The notes beneath the pieces are model-generated. The model worked only from the letters and a program-made list of their open reading frames with translations. It had not been told where the DNA came from and did not search any database. A program made the position numbers and the translations under genes. Positions 1 to 7,561 of a DNA stretch of 11,643 nucleotides are shown piece after piece. The stretch is from Betaproteobacteria bacterium. GTDB taxonomy: Bacteria > Pseudomonadota > Gammaproteobacteria > Burkholderiales > SG8-39. The stretch is from NCBI GenBank assembly GCA_005882235.1, contig VBCT01000009.1, forward strand, positions 1-11,643. Reading direction: 5' to 3'. The stretch's first letter is position 1. Every line of letters begins with the position of its first letter.

Positions 1-1580
1 GCCTTCGCGCGTATCACGCCCGACTGGCGCAGCACGTCGTCATAGATCTTGTCGTTGCCCGCGAGCGCGCCCGTGTGCGAGCTCGCCGCGCGCGCGCCCA
101 TGCTGGTGCGGCCGGCCTTGAGCATCACGATCGGCTTTTTCCTCGACACGCGCTTCGCGACCTCGGCGAACGCGCGGCCGTCCTTCAGGTCCTCGCAGTG
201 CTGCGCGATGATGTGCGTGTTCTCGTCCTGCTCGAAGAACGTGAGGAGATCGTCCTCGTCGATGTCGGACTTGTTGCCCAGGCCCACGATCGCCGAGACG
301 CCCATCTTCGCCGAGCGCGAGAAGCCGATGATCGCCATGCCGATGCCGCCTGACTGCGACGACAGCGCCGCATGGCCCTTGACGTCGTAGGCCGTGCAGA
401 ACGTGGCGCACAGGTTCTTCCACGTGTAGTAGAACCCGTAGATGTTCGGGCCCATCAGGCGCACGCCGTACTTGTGCCCGATCTCCTGGATCTCCTTCTG
501 GCCCTCGACGTTGCCGGTCTCGGCGAAGCCCGACGGGATCAGCACCGCGCCCGGGATCTTCTTCTCGCCGCATTCGACCAGCGCGGCGGCGACGAATTTC
601 GCGGGGATCGCGAACACCGCGACGTCGACCGTGCCCGGGACGTCCTTGACGCTCTTGTACGCCTTGAGTCCCATGATCTCGTCGGCCGACGGGTTGATCG
701 GGTAGATCTTCCCCTTGTAGCCGCCGTTGATCAGGTTCTTCATGACCGAGTTGCCGATCTTGCCGGTCTCGCCCGACGCGCCGATCACCGCGACCGCGTC
801 CGGCTTCATGATCCGGTTCATGTCGCGCACGATGTCCTCGTGCTTGGGCCGGAAGCGCGCGGGCGCGGGGTTCCAGTCGCACACGATGCGCACGTCGGCC
901 GCGATCGCGCCCTTCGCGGTCGCGAACACCGGGTTCAGGTCCATCTCGGCGATCTCCGGGAAGTCGGAGATGAGCAGCGACACCGAATGGATGAGCGAGG
1001 CGAGCGCGTCGCGGTTCACCGGCTCCGAGCCGCGCACGCCCTTCAGCATCTCCGCCGCCGCGATGCCGTCGAGCATCGACAGCGCGTCCTCGCGGGACGC
1101 CGGCGCGAGCCGGAACGTGATGTCCTTCATTACCTCGACGAGCACGCCGCCGAGGCCGAACGCGACGAGCTTGCCGAACGACGGGTCGGTGACCGCGCCG
1201 ACGATCACTTCCTGGCCGCCGCCCAGCATCTGCTGGACCTGCACGCCGAGGATGTGCGCCTTCGCGTCGTATTTCTTCGCGTTGGCGACGATCTTGTCGT
1301 ACGCGGCTTCCACATCAGTTGGGTTCTTCAGGCCGACGATCACGCCGCCGGCCTCGGTCTTGTGCAGGATCTGCGGCGAGACGATCTTCATCACGACCGG
1401 GAAGCCCATCCCCGCCGCGAGCTTCGCCGCCTCGGCGGCCGATCCGGCCACGTCTTCCTTCGGCACCGCGATGCCGTAGGCGTCGCAGACGAGCTTGCCC
1501 TCGGGCGCCGTCAGCGAGGTGCGGCCCTCCGCCTTCACCTTGTCCAGGATCTGCCGGACAGCCGTCTTGTTGTTCGCCAT
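1..1580 (-). CDS. Acyl-CoA synthetase, NDP(ADP)-forming, single chain; C-terminus cut by window edge
   Basis: Partial gene: 526 codons are visible from the ATG at 1580 and the frame stays open through the left edge. GGAGGA lies just upstream of the ATG. The N-terminal part (about residues 20-235) resembles the ATP-grasp, beta-subunit-like half of succinyl-CoA synthetase (FPVVMKIVSP, then EVIVGAVTDPSFG near residue 123). A CoA-binding Rossmann domain starts near residue 255 (VAVIGASGETGKIG), followed by a ligase-type domain (LSSQSGGIGMAI). SHTGALAG carries His502, matching the phosphorylated histidine of the family. Family members interconvert acyl-CoA plus ADP and phosphate with acid, CoA and ATP. 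The beta-then-alpha domain order is swapped relative to the classic single-chain ADP-forming acetyl-CoA synthetase. Family lengths suggest roughly 170-190 residues are missing. The gene follows frc by 57 bases and is probably the third gene of the oxc operon. The substrate is unknown; oxalate or formate is inferred from context. Confidence 0.88.
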   Translation of the reverse strand, partial: MANNKTAVRQILDKVKAEGRTSLTAPEGKLVCDAYGIAVPKEDVAGSAAEAAKLAAGMGFPVVMKIVSPQILHKTEAGGVIVGLKNPTDVEAAYDKIVANAKKYDAKAHILGVQVQQMLGGGQEVIVGAVTDPSFGKLVAFGLGGVLVEVMKDITFRLAPASREDALSMLDGIAAAEMLKGVRGSEPVNRDALASLIHSVSLLISDFPEIAEMDLNPVFATAKGAIAADVRIVCDWNPAPARFRPKHEDIVRDMNRIMKPDAVAVIGASGETGKIGNSVMKNLINGGYKGKIYPINPSADEIMGLKAYKSVKDVPGTVDVAVFAIPAKFVAAALVECGEKKIPGAVLIPSGFAETGNVEGQKEIQEIGHKYGVRLMGPNIYGFYYTWKNLCATFCTAYDVKGHAALSSQSGGIGMAIIGFSRSAKMGVSAIVGLGNKSDIDEDDLLTFFEQDENTHIIAQHCEDLKDGRAFAEVAKRVSRKKPIVMLKAGRTSMGARAASSHTGALAGNDKIYDDVLRQSGVIRAK

Positions 1581-1613
1581 CGCTTGCTCCTCCGTCGTAC
1601 GTGGTTATCGCAT

Positions 1614-1630
1614 CGGCGCCAGGAGCGCCG
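1614..1630 (-). other. Small hairpin between frc and the acyl-CoA synthetase gene
   Basis: CGGCGC (1614-1619) pairs with GCGCCG (1625-1630) around a 5-base loop, a few bases after the frc stop codon. No T-run follows in the minus direction, so this is unlikely to be an intrinsic terminator. It may protect the 3' end of the oxc-frc transcript or be chance in GC-rich sequence. Confidence 0.25.
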
Positions 1631-1637
1631 CCGCGCT

Positions 1638-2882
1638 CTAGATCACTTTCGCGGCGCGCAGCGCGGCGACCTGATCCTTGTCGTAGCCGAGCTCGGTCAG
1701 GACCTCGTCGGTGTGCTCACCCAGCAGCGGCGAGCGCTCGATCTTCGCCGGGGACGCGGAGAGCTTGATCGGCATGCCGACGTTCCACCACTTGCCCCGC
1801 TGCGGATGGTCGAGCTCGACCCACATGTCGCGGCCGTGAACGTGCTCGTCGTTTGCGAGGTCCTGCGTGCTCATGATCGGTCCGCAGGGCACGTCGAGTG
1901 GGTTCAGGATCGCCATGAGCTCGCGCTTGGTGTGCTTCTCCGCGAACTTGTTGATGAGCGTCCACATGAGCTGCTGGTTCTTGCGCCGCTCGCCGATGGT
2001 CGCGAAGCGCGCGTCGGTGGCGAGGTCCGGGATGCCGAGGTCCGGCCCGATGCGCTTCGCGAGCGGCTCCCAGACCGCTTCCTGCACGACGATATAGAGC
2101 CAGTCGTTCGCCCCGTGCGGCTTGCAATGGATGGCGTTGCCGAGCTGTCCGCCGCCCGAGTCGTTGCCGGCGCGCGGCACCTCGCCCATGCCCTGGTAGG
2201 TCGGGACCGAGTATTCGGGCATATCGCCGCGCGTGAGGCGCTGGTGGTCGCGGAATTTCACGCGGCACAGGTTCATGACGCCGTCCATCATCGCCACCTC
2301 GACGTACTGCCCTTTGCCCGTGCGGTCGGCCTGCCTGAGCGCGGCCAGCAGACCGATCGCGAGATGCAGGCCCGTGCCCGAGTCACCGATCTGCGCGCCG
2401 GTAACGAAGGGCGGGCCGTCGGGGACCCCCGTCGTGCTCATCGCGCCGCCCATCGCCTGCGCGACGTTCTCGTAGGCCTTGAAGTCGGCGTAAGGCCCGC
2501 TCGAGCCGAAGCCCTTGATCGATCCCATGACGATCTTCGGGTTCAGCTCGTGGATCTTCTCCCAGCTGAAGCCGAAGCGATCGAGCACGCCGGGGCCGAA
2601 GTTCTCCATGACGATGTGGCACTTCTTCAGGAGATCGACGAACACCTGCTTGCCCTCGGCGCTCTTCATGTTGACGGTGATCGAGCGCTTGTTGCAGTTG
2701 AGCATCGTGAAGTACAGGCTGTCGGCGTTCGGCACGTCGCGCAGCTGCCCGCGCGTCGCGTCCCCTTGCGGATTCTCGAACTTGATCACGTCGGCCCCCA
2801 TCCAGGCGAGGAGCTGCGAGCAGGTTGGGCCGGCCTGCACGTGGGTCATGTCCAGTATCCGGACGCCCTTGAGCGCTTCCAT
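1638..2882 (-). CDS. frc: Formyl-CoA:oxalate CoA-transferase (class III CoA-transferase)
   Basis: The 414-residue product has the class III (CaiB/BaiF) CoA-transferase fold. It moves CoA from formyl-CoA to oxalate, giving oxalyl-CoA and formate, in the cytoplasm. Close similarity to recalled Oxalobacter formigenes Frc (428 aa) and E. coli YfdW is visible in THVQAGP, NCNKRSI, ENFGPG, YENVAQ, LCRVKFRDHQRL and the C-terminal PLLGEHTDEVL. Key residues by that alignment: Gln16 (Q17 in Oxalobacter), Tyr137/Glu138, nucleophile Asp167 in IGDSGTG (D169), and the glycine loop GGGQ at 243-246. Gln46 replaces Oxalobacter Trp48, as in YfdW. The start at 2882 is chosen because similarity begins there (MEALKGVRILD) and GGGAG lies 8 bases upstream. 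A longer in-frame extension upstream only overlaps oxc. The oxc stop is 11 bases upstream, so the two genes are probably translationally coupled. Confidence 0.96.
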   Translation of the reverse strand: MEALKGVRILDMTHVQAGPTCSQLLAWMGADVIKFENPQGDATRGQLRDVPNADSLYFTMLNCNKRSITVNMKSAEGKQVFVDLLKKCHIVMENFGPGVLDRFGFSWEKIHELNPKIVMGSIKGFGSSGPYADFKAYENVAQAMGGAMSTTGVPDGPPFVTGAQIGDSGTGLHLAIGLLAALRQADRTGKGQYVEVAMMDGVMNLCRVKFRDHQRLTRGDMPEYSVPTYQGMGEVPRAGNDSGGGQLGNAIHCKPHGANDWLYIVVQEAVWEPLAKRIGPDLGIPDLATDARFATIGERRKNQQLMWTLINKFAEKHTKRELMAILNPLDVPCGPIMSTQDLANDEHVHGRDMWVELDHPQRGKWWNVGMPIKLSASPAKIERSPLLGEHTDEVLTELGYDKDQVAALRAAKVI

Positions 2883-2893
2883 TTCCGGTCTCC

Positions 2894-4684
2894 CTATTTC
2901 TTTTTCGCGGCGCTCGGGTTCAGGCTCGTGATGCGGCCGCTTTCGGTGCCCGCGGTCTCGTCGATCACGGCATTGATCAGCGTGGGCTTCTTCGAGCGGA
3001 TGGCTTCTTCCATGCCCTTGCGCAGCTCGGCCGGGGTCGTGGCGTGCACGCCGACGCCACCGAAGGCCTCGATCAGTTTGTCGTAGCGCGCGCCCTTGAC
3101 GAACACGGTGGGCGCCAAGTCGGAGCCGCCGGTCGGGTTGACGTCGGTGCCGCGGTAGACGCCGTTGTTGTTGAAGATCACCGCGCACACCGGCAGGTTG
3201 TAGCGGCAGATCGTCTCGACTTCCATGCCGGAGAAGCCGAAGGCGCTGTCGCCCTCGATCGCGATCACCTGTTGCTTGGTGACCACAGCGGCGGCGACGC
3301 AGTAGCCCATGCCGATGCCCATGATGCCCCAGGTGCCGACGTCGATGCGCTTCCGGGGCTTGTACATGTCGACGATGCTGCGTGTGAAGTCGAGGGCGTT
3401 CGCGCCCTCGTTGACGAACATCGCGTCCGGGTTGGCCTTGACGATGTCGCGTACCACGGCGAGCGCGCTGTGGAAATTCATCGGCGACGGGTTCTTCGCC
3501 AGCGTCTCGGCCATCTTGGCGACGTTCTTGGTCTTGCGCTCCGTGATGGCGCCGATCCAGTCCGCCGACGGCTTGGGCCAGCCCGAGCCGATGGCTGTGA
3601 GCAGAGCGGACACGCAGGAACCGATGTCCCCGACCACCGGGGCGTCGATGCGCACGTTGCTGTCCATCTCCTGCGGCGAGATGTCGACCTGGATGAACTT
3701 ATGGCCGCCCCAGTCCTTGTGGCCCTTGCCGCCCCAAGTCTTGCCCTTGCCGTGCGAAAGCAGCCAGTTCAGGCGCGCGCCGACCAGCATCACCACGTCC
3801 GCCTCGGGCAGCACGAAGGAGCGCGCAGCCGACGCGCACTGCTCGTGCGTATCGGGCAGCAGGCCCTTCGCCATCGACATCGGCAGATAGGGAATCCCGG
3901 TCTTCTCGACGAGCGCACGGATGTCGGCATCGGCCTGCGAATAAGCCGCACCCTTGCCGAGGATGATCAGTGGTTTCTTCGCGCTCTTGAGCAGGTCCAC
4001 CGCGCGCTTCACGGCCTGCGGCGCCGGGATCTGCCGCGGCGCGGGGTCCACCACCTTGATCAACGAGCTCTTCCCGGCCGCGGCGTCGATGCTCTGGGCG
4101 AAGAGCTTGGCGGGCAGGTCGAGGTAGACGCCGCCCGGGCGGCCCGACACGGCGGCGCGAATGGCGCGCGCGATTCCCACGCCGATGTCCTCTGCGTGCA
4201 GCACGCGGAAGGCGGCCTTGGCGACCGGCTTCGCGACGGCGAGCTGGTCCATCTCCTCGTAGTCGCCCTGCTGGAGGTCGACGATCTCGCGTTCGCTCGA
4301 CCCGCTGACAAGGATCATCGGGAAGCAGTTGACCGTGGCGTGGGCGAGCGCGTTCAACCCGTTGAGGAACCCCGGAGCGGACACCGTCAGGCAGATACCC
4401 GGCTTCTGCGTCAGGAAGCCCGCGATCGACGCCGCATAGCCCGCGTTCTGCTCATGGCGGAACGAGAGCACCCGCATGCCCGCGGCCTGCGCGCGGCGCG
4501 TCAGGTCGGTGATCGGGATCCCGGGCAGGCCGTAGATCGTGTCGAGGCCATTGAGCTTGAGGGCATCGATGACCAATTGGAAACCGTCGGTCATCTCTTG
4601 CGGTTGCGCATTGGCGACGATCTGGCCGCCGCTCACCACCTTCACATCCTGACCGGACGCGACTTGCGGCTCGGCTGTTCCCAT
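2894..4684 (-). CDS. oxc: Oxalyl-CoA decarboxylase (ThDP-dependent)
   Basis: The 596-residue thiamine-diphosphate enzyme converts oxalyl-CoA to formyl-CoA and CO2. Three ThDP-enzyme domains are evident: N-terminal PYR domain (about 30-195) with catalytic Glu78 in RHEQNAGYAAS; middle domain (about 215-370, LGKGAAYSQ, ARLNWLLSHGKGKTWG); C-terminal PP domain (about 400-580) with the metal/diphosphate motif EGDSAFGFSG (477-486) to FNNNG (504-508). DYEEMDQ contains Tyr142/Glu143, matching Y120/E121 of the Oxalobacter enzyme, and TESG near 580-583 matches its C-terminal lid. These place it with Oxc rather than acetolactate synthase. The ATG at 4684 has AAGGAG 7 bases upstream; an upstream in-frame ATG at 4774 would run the coding sequence through the predicted promoter, so it was not used. 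The N-terminus is about 21 residues longer than Oxalobacter Oxc. First gene of the oxc-frc-synthetase operon, divergent from the regulator gene. Confidence 0.97.
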   Translation of the reverse strand: MGTAEPQVASGQDVKVVSGGQIVANAQPQEMTDGFQLVIDALKLNGLDTIYGLPGIPITDLTRRAQAAGMRVLSFRHEQNAGYAASIAGFLTQKPGICLTVSAPGFLNGLNALAHATVNCFPMILVSGSSEREIVDLQQGDYEEMDQLAVAKPVAKAAFRVLHAEDIGVGIARAIRAAVSGRPGGVYLDLPAKLFAQSIDAAAGKSSLIKVVDPAPRQIPAPQAVKRAVDLLKSAKKPLIILGKGAAYSQADADIRALVEKTGIPYLPMSMAKGLLPDTHEQCASAARSFVLPEADVVMLVGARLNWLLSHGKGKTWGGKGHKDWGGHKFIQVDISPQEMDSNVRIDAPVVGDIGSCVSALLTAIGSGWPKPSADWIGAITERKTKNVAKMAETLAKNPSPMNFHSALAVVRDIVKANPDAMFVNEGANALDFTRSIVDMYKPRKRIDVGTWGIMGIGMGYCVAAAVVTKQQVIAIEGDSAFGFSGMEVETICRYNLPVCAVIFNNNGVYRGTDVNPTGGSDLAPTVFVKGARYDKLIEAFGGVGVHATTPAELRKGMEEAIRSKKPTLINAVIDETAGTESGRITSLNPSAAKKK

Positions 4685-4748
4685 GGAGGTCTCCTTGCAT
4701 GCAGCCCTTCCGCCCATAGCTCGGGCGAGGGGCAAAAATCGACTCAAG

Positions 4749-4790
4749 AGTCTAAAATTGCTGACGAAGTTCAACCTTGACTGCGATCAA
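4749..4790 (-). promoter_or_regulatory. Predicted class II Crp/Fnr-type promoter of the oxc-frc operon
   Basis: The palindrome at 4777-4790 reads, in the oxc direction, TTGAT-CGCA-GTCAA. Then come 22 bases and a TAGACT hexamer (4754-4749; 4 of 6 matches to TATAAT). A start 7 bases past the hexamer would be near 4742, putting the palindrome centre at -41.5, the class II activator position. The leader would be about 58 bases, ending with the oxc Shine-Dalgarno. There is no good -35 hexamer, as expected for an activator-dependent promoter. The site geometry is read from sequence; the function is inferred. Confidence 0.65.
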
Positions 4791-4805
4791 TAATTCCCGC
4801 TTAAT
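4777..4805 (+). promoter_or_regulatory. Possible promoter of the regulator gene, overlapping the oxc operator
   Basis: On the plus strand the left half of the operator also reads as a -35 element, TTGACT (4777-4782). A 17-base spacer follows, then CTTAAT (4800-4805; 4 of 6 matches to TATAAT). The start would fall near 4812, ahead of the GTG at 4840. If so, regulator binding would block its own -35 box while activating oxc, giving negative autoregulation. The hexamers are weak. Confidence 0.3.
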
Positions 4806-4839
4806 TGCCCGCTCACCGTTCGCACGCCCGCTGCCACCC

Positions 4840-5445
4840 GTGTCGGCCATCCTCAGCCACCCCCAGCGCAATACGATTCGCCTGCAGCTCAAGCAGAACC
4901 TGATCCTGCGCGAAATGCCGGCGTCCGCCTGGGACGATCTGGAGCCGCTGTTGGAGGTCGCGGAATACAGGAAGGGCGAGCCTCTGGTGCGCCAAGGCAG
5001 CACGAGCATGGAGCAGTTCTTCATCCTGGACGGGATCCTGAAGCGCGTCGTGAGCAATCCCCAGGGAAAAGAGATGATCCTGCGCTTCGCGGCGGAGACC
5101 GACATGGACACCTCCTACGCCGCGTGGCGGATGAAAACCCCCATCCCCTACAGTATTGCAGCGGTCACCAAGGTCCGGGTGGCGCGCCTGTCCATGCCCC
5201 ACTGGGTCGAGTTCCTCGAACGCCATACCGAAATGAAGCTGCGCTTCGAGTACGAGGTCATGCGGTTGATGTCCGAGGTGATGGCGCATACCATCACGCT
5301 TCATCTGCTCGACGCCCCCGGGCGCCTTGCGCGTTTCATGCGGAAGCACCAGGACCTGCTCGCCCGTATACCCAAGAAAGAGCTGGCGTCCTACCTCAAT
5401 CTGACGCCGGAAACCCTGTCCCGCCTCAGGCAGCGGGCCGCTTGA
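4840..5445 (+). CDS. Crp/Fnr-family transcriptional regulator, cysteine-free
   Basis: From the GTG at 4840 the product is 201 residues. A cyclic-nucleotide-type sensor beta-barrel spans about 35-120 (KGEPLVRQGS, FFILDGILKRV), then a long dimerisation helix (about 128-155) and a helix-turn-helix (about 175-199). The recognition helix PETLSRLRQR has Glu191, Ser194 and Arg195 in the spacing of FNR's E209, S212 and R213, which read TTGA half-sites. The protein ends just after this helix, without the usual following residues. It has no cysteine, so it cannot hold an FNR-type Fe-S cluster; the ligand is unknown. The start is uncertain: the frame opens at a TTG at 4777, but that codon lies inside the operator palindrome. 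GTG 4840 is the next plausible start, without a strong Shine-Dalgarno. The gene is divergent from oxc and convergent with tctA (13 bases between stops). It probably activates the three promoters with TTGAC-N4-RTCAA boxes in this window. Confidence 0.85.
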   Translation: MSAILSHPQRNTIRLQLKQNLILREMPASAWDDLEPLLEVAEYRKGEPLVRQGSTSMEQFFILDGILKRVVSNPQGKEMILRFAAETDMDTSYAAWRMKTPIPYSIAAVTKVRVARLSMPHWVEFLERHTEMKLRFEYEVMRLMSEVMAHTITLHLLDAPGRLARFMRKHQDLLARIPKKELASYLNLTPETLSRLRQRAA

Positions 5446-5458
5446 GCGCGTCTCGCTT

Positions 5459-6970
5459 TCAGCTTTTTCCGAGCACCACGCGCCACCCCGCCCGGATGAG
5501 CGGCCAGAACAACAGCAACAAGGCGAAACTGGTCAAACCTCCCACCAGCCCGTTCGAGAAAAAGACCGTAAGGTCGCCCTGAGAGCCTTTGATCGCGTTG
5601 CGGAAATTTTCCTCCGCCCGGTCGCCCAGAACGAGTGCCAGCACCATCGGTGCGAGCGGATAGCCGAGCTTCTTGAAAGCGTAGCCGAGCACCCCGAAGG
5701 CGACCATCAGATAGACGTCGAACATCGAGTTGTGCACGGTGTACGCCCCGATCGCGCAGATCACGATGATGACGGGTGCGATGATCGAGAAGGGAATGCG
5801 CAGGATCGCCGCGAAAAGCGGAACGCAGGTCAGCACGACGATCAGACCGGCGATGTTACCGAGATACATGCTGGCGATCAGGCCCCAAACGAAGTCCGGT
5901 TTCTCGACGAACAGCAGCGGCCCGGGCTGCAGCCCCCAGATCAGGAGGCCCCCGAGCAGCACCGCGGCCGTGGGCGATCCCGGCACCCCGAGCGTGATCA
6001 TCGGCAGGAGCGCCGAGGTGCCGGCGGCGTGAGCCGCAGTCTCCGGCGCGACCACGCCCTCGACCTTGCCGCTGCCGAAGTCATTGCCATCCTTGGAGAG
6101 GCGGCGCGCGAGGCCATAGCTCATGAACGAGGCCGGGGTTGCCCCGCCGGGGACGATTCCCATGAAGCAGCCTACCGCGGCGCTGCGCAGTGAAGTCGCC
6201 CAGTAACGCGGCAGTTCTTTCCACGTTTCGAGAACGACCTTGAAGTTGATCCGCGCGCTCGCTCCCTTGAACGCAAGGCCTTCCTCGAGCGTTTCCAGAA
6301 TTTCGCCGATGCCGAATAGGCCGATCACCGCGATCAGGAAATCGAACCCTTTCAGGAGCGAGGTAGATCCGAACGTGAGCCGCAAGGTCCCGGTGACGCT
6401 GTCCAGGCCGACCGCGGCCAGCGCGAACCCTATCATCATGGAAGCGATGGTCTTGGCGGCGTTGCCGCCGCTCATGCCGACAAAGGCGCAAAAGGTCAGC
6501 AGGTACACCGAAAAGAATTCCGGCGGGCCGAAGCGCAGGGCAAACCCCGCAACCACGGGCGAGAGGAAGGTGATCATGATGACAGCGACCAGCGCCCCGA
6601 AAAACGAGGAGGTGAAGGCCGCCGTCAGCGCACTCCCCGCGCGCCCCAGCTGCGCCAGCGGGTGGCCGTCGAAAGTGGTCGCGACCGACCAGGGTTCGCC
6701 GGGAATGTTGAAGAGGATCGACGTGATCGCTCCGCCGAAGAGCGCACCCCAATAGATGCACGAGAGCAGGATGATCGCGGAGGTCGTGCCGCCGGGTTGC
6801 TGCGCCATCGAGAACGTGAGAGGCAGCAGGATGGCGACGCCGTTCGCGCCGCCCAAGCCGGGCAGCACGCCGATGATGATCCCCAGGATGACGCCGACGA
6901 ACATGAGCAGCAGGTTGAGCGGGGACAGCGCGACCCCGAACCCCTGCAGCAGCGCGTTGACTTCCTCCAC
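5459..6970 (-). CDS. tctA: TTT-family transporter large membrane subunit, TctA-type
   Basis: A 503-residue, strongly hydrophobic protein with about ten or more predicted membrane segments; length and motifs fit TctA. It would form the translocation channel of a cation-coupled, binding-protein-dependent carboxylate importer with TctB and TctC. Visible family signatures: GVLPGLGGANGVAILLPLTF near the N-terminus, YWGALFGGAITSILFNIPGE, and the second repeat IVPGGATPASFMSYGLARR followed by APETAAHAAG and TLGVPGSPTAAVLLGGLL. The start is placed at GTG 6970, where GGGAGG lies 4 bases upstream; a further upstream GTG (6997) has no better support. It follows tctB by 54 bases and ends 13 bases from the convergent regulator gene. 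The substrate cannot be read from this subunit; oxalate is inferred from the neighbours. Confidence 0.93.
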   Translation of the reverse strand: MEEVNALLQGFGVALSPLNLLLMFVGVILGIIIGVLPGLGGANGVAILLPLTFSMAQQPGGTTSAIILLSCIYWGALFGGAITSILFNIPGEPWSVATTFDGHPLAQLGRAGSALTAAFTSSFFGALVAVIMITFLSPVVAGFALRFGPPEFFSVYLLTFCAFVGMSGGNAAKTIASMMIGFALAAVGLDSVTGTLRLTFGSTSLLKGFDFLIAVIGLFGIGEILETLEEGLAFKGASARINFKVVLETWKELPRYWATSLRSAAVGCFMGIVPGGATPASFMSYGLARRLSKDGNDFGSGKVEGVVAPETAAHAAGTSALLPMITLGVPGSPTAAVLLGGLLIWGLQPGPLLFVEKPDFVWGLIASMYLGNIAGLIVVLTCVPLFAAILRIPFSIIAPVIIVICAIGAYTVHNSMFDVYLMVAFGVLGYAFKKLGYPLAPMVLALVLGDRAEENFRNAIKGSQGDLTVFFSNGLVGGLTSFALLLLFWPLIRAGWRVVLGKS

Positions 6971-7024
6971 TCGGCCTCCCTTTCGCGGCGCGAGCACCGG
7001 CGAGCTAATCCGCCGGCACGGCGC

Positions 7025-7528
7025 TCAATTGAGTCCCAATGCAGCCTCGAGCGGCCCTTTGGGAAGGGGCACCGAGAACCATATTTCGAAGATCAGGAAA
7101 AATGCGACGCTGACGCCTATCGAGACCGGCGCGATTTTGATCCAGGCGTACTTGCCCAAGTGCCACATGAAGTAGGCGATATAGAGCGTGGACGCGACGT
7201 AGAACCCCAGATATGCGATCAGCGAGACATACACGACCGTCGGCACGAGAACCGTCAGTATTTTCTTCAGCTCATCGCGCGACACGAACGATTCGGCGGC
7301 AAGCGCGGAGTTGCGAAAGGCGCGCACGAAGATCGTCGCGCTCGCGAAACAGATCAACAGACCCACGTAGAGGGGAAAATAGCCGGCCTGCGGCCCGTCG
7401 TCGCCCCACTTGGCGCCGACGCGATAGCTGTCGAATACCACCAGGGCGCCAAAAAGGAAAATGACGACGGCGACGCCGATCTCCACCGCCTTTACCGATG
7501 CGGCCGAACCCTGCTCCCCTTTCTCCAT
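7025..7528 (-). CDS. tctB: TTT-family transporter small membrane subunit, TctB-type
   Basis: A 167-residue protein with four hydrophobic segments, the usual TctB (DUF1468) layout: AVEIGVAVVIFLFGALVVF near the N-terminus, YFPLYVGLLICFASATIF, a central pair around VPTVVYVSLIAYLGFY, and IGVSVAFFLIFEIWFSV near the C-terminus, followed by the family-typical PLPKGPLE. The short DSYRVGAKWGDDGPQAGYFP loop after the first helix is also characteristic. The start is chosen at ATG 7528 because GGAGG lies 4 bases upstream; an ATG at 7561 would add 11 residues without a matching ribosome site. It is the middle gene of tctC-tctB-tctA and the least conserved subunit; its exact role in the complex is poorly defined in the family. 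Confidence 0.9.
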   Translation of the reverse strand: MEKGEQGSAASVKAVEIGVAVVIFLFGALVVFDSYRVGAKWGDDGPQAGYFPLYVGLLICFASATIFVRAFRNSALAAESFVSRDELKKILTVLVPTVVYVSLIAYLGFYVASTLYIAYFMWHLGKYAWIKIAPVSIGVSVAFFLIFEIWFSVPLPKGPLEAALGLN

Positions 7529-7561
7529 CCCCCCTCCGCGCTCGGCTCCAGCCGACATCAT

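Noticed and set aside
372..3086. A 904-codon open frame on the plus strand
   Set aside because: It lies antisense to the acyl-CoA synthetase and frc genes, with the low-complexity Arg/Asp/His/Val composition of GC-rich shadow frames. The minus-strand frames carry clear family motifs.
2883..3188. Upstream extension of frc to a start at 3188
   Set aside because: The extra residues overlap the oxc C-terminal coding region and show no similarity; the ATG at 2882 has a ribosome site and matches family N-termini.
3044..4780. A 578-codon plus-strand frame opposite oxc
   Set aside because: It is a shadow of oxc, with no recognisable domain and skewed composition; oxc on the other strand is certain.
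5443..5468. Possible terminator after the regulator gene (short AGCG/CGCT stem, then a T-run at 5464-5468)
   Set aside because: The stem has only 4-5 pairs including a G-U, and the T-run is not adjacent to it, so it is too weak to annotate.
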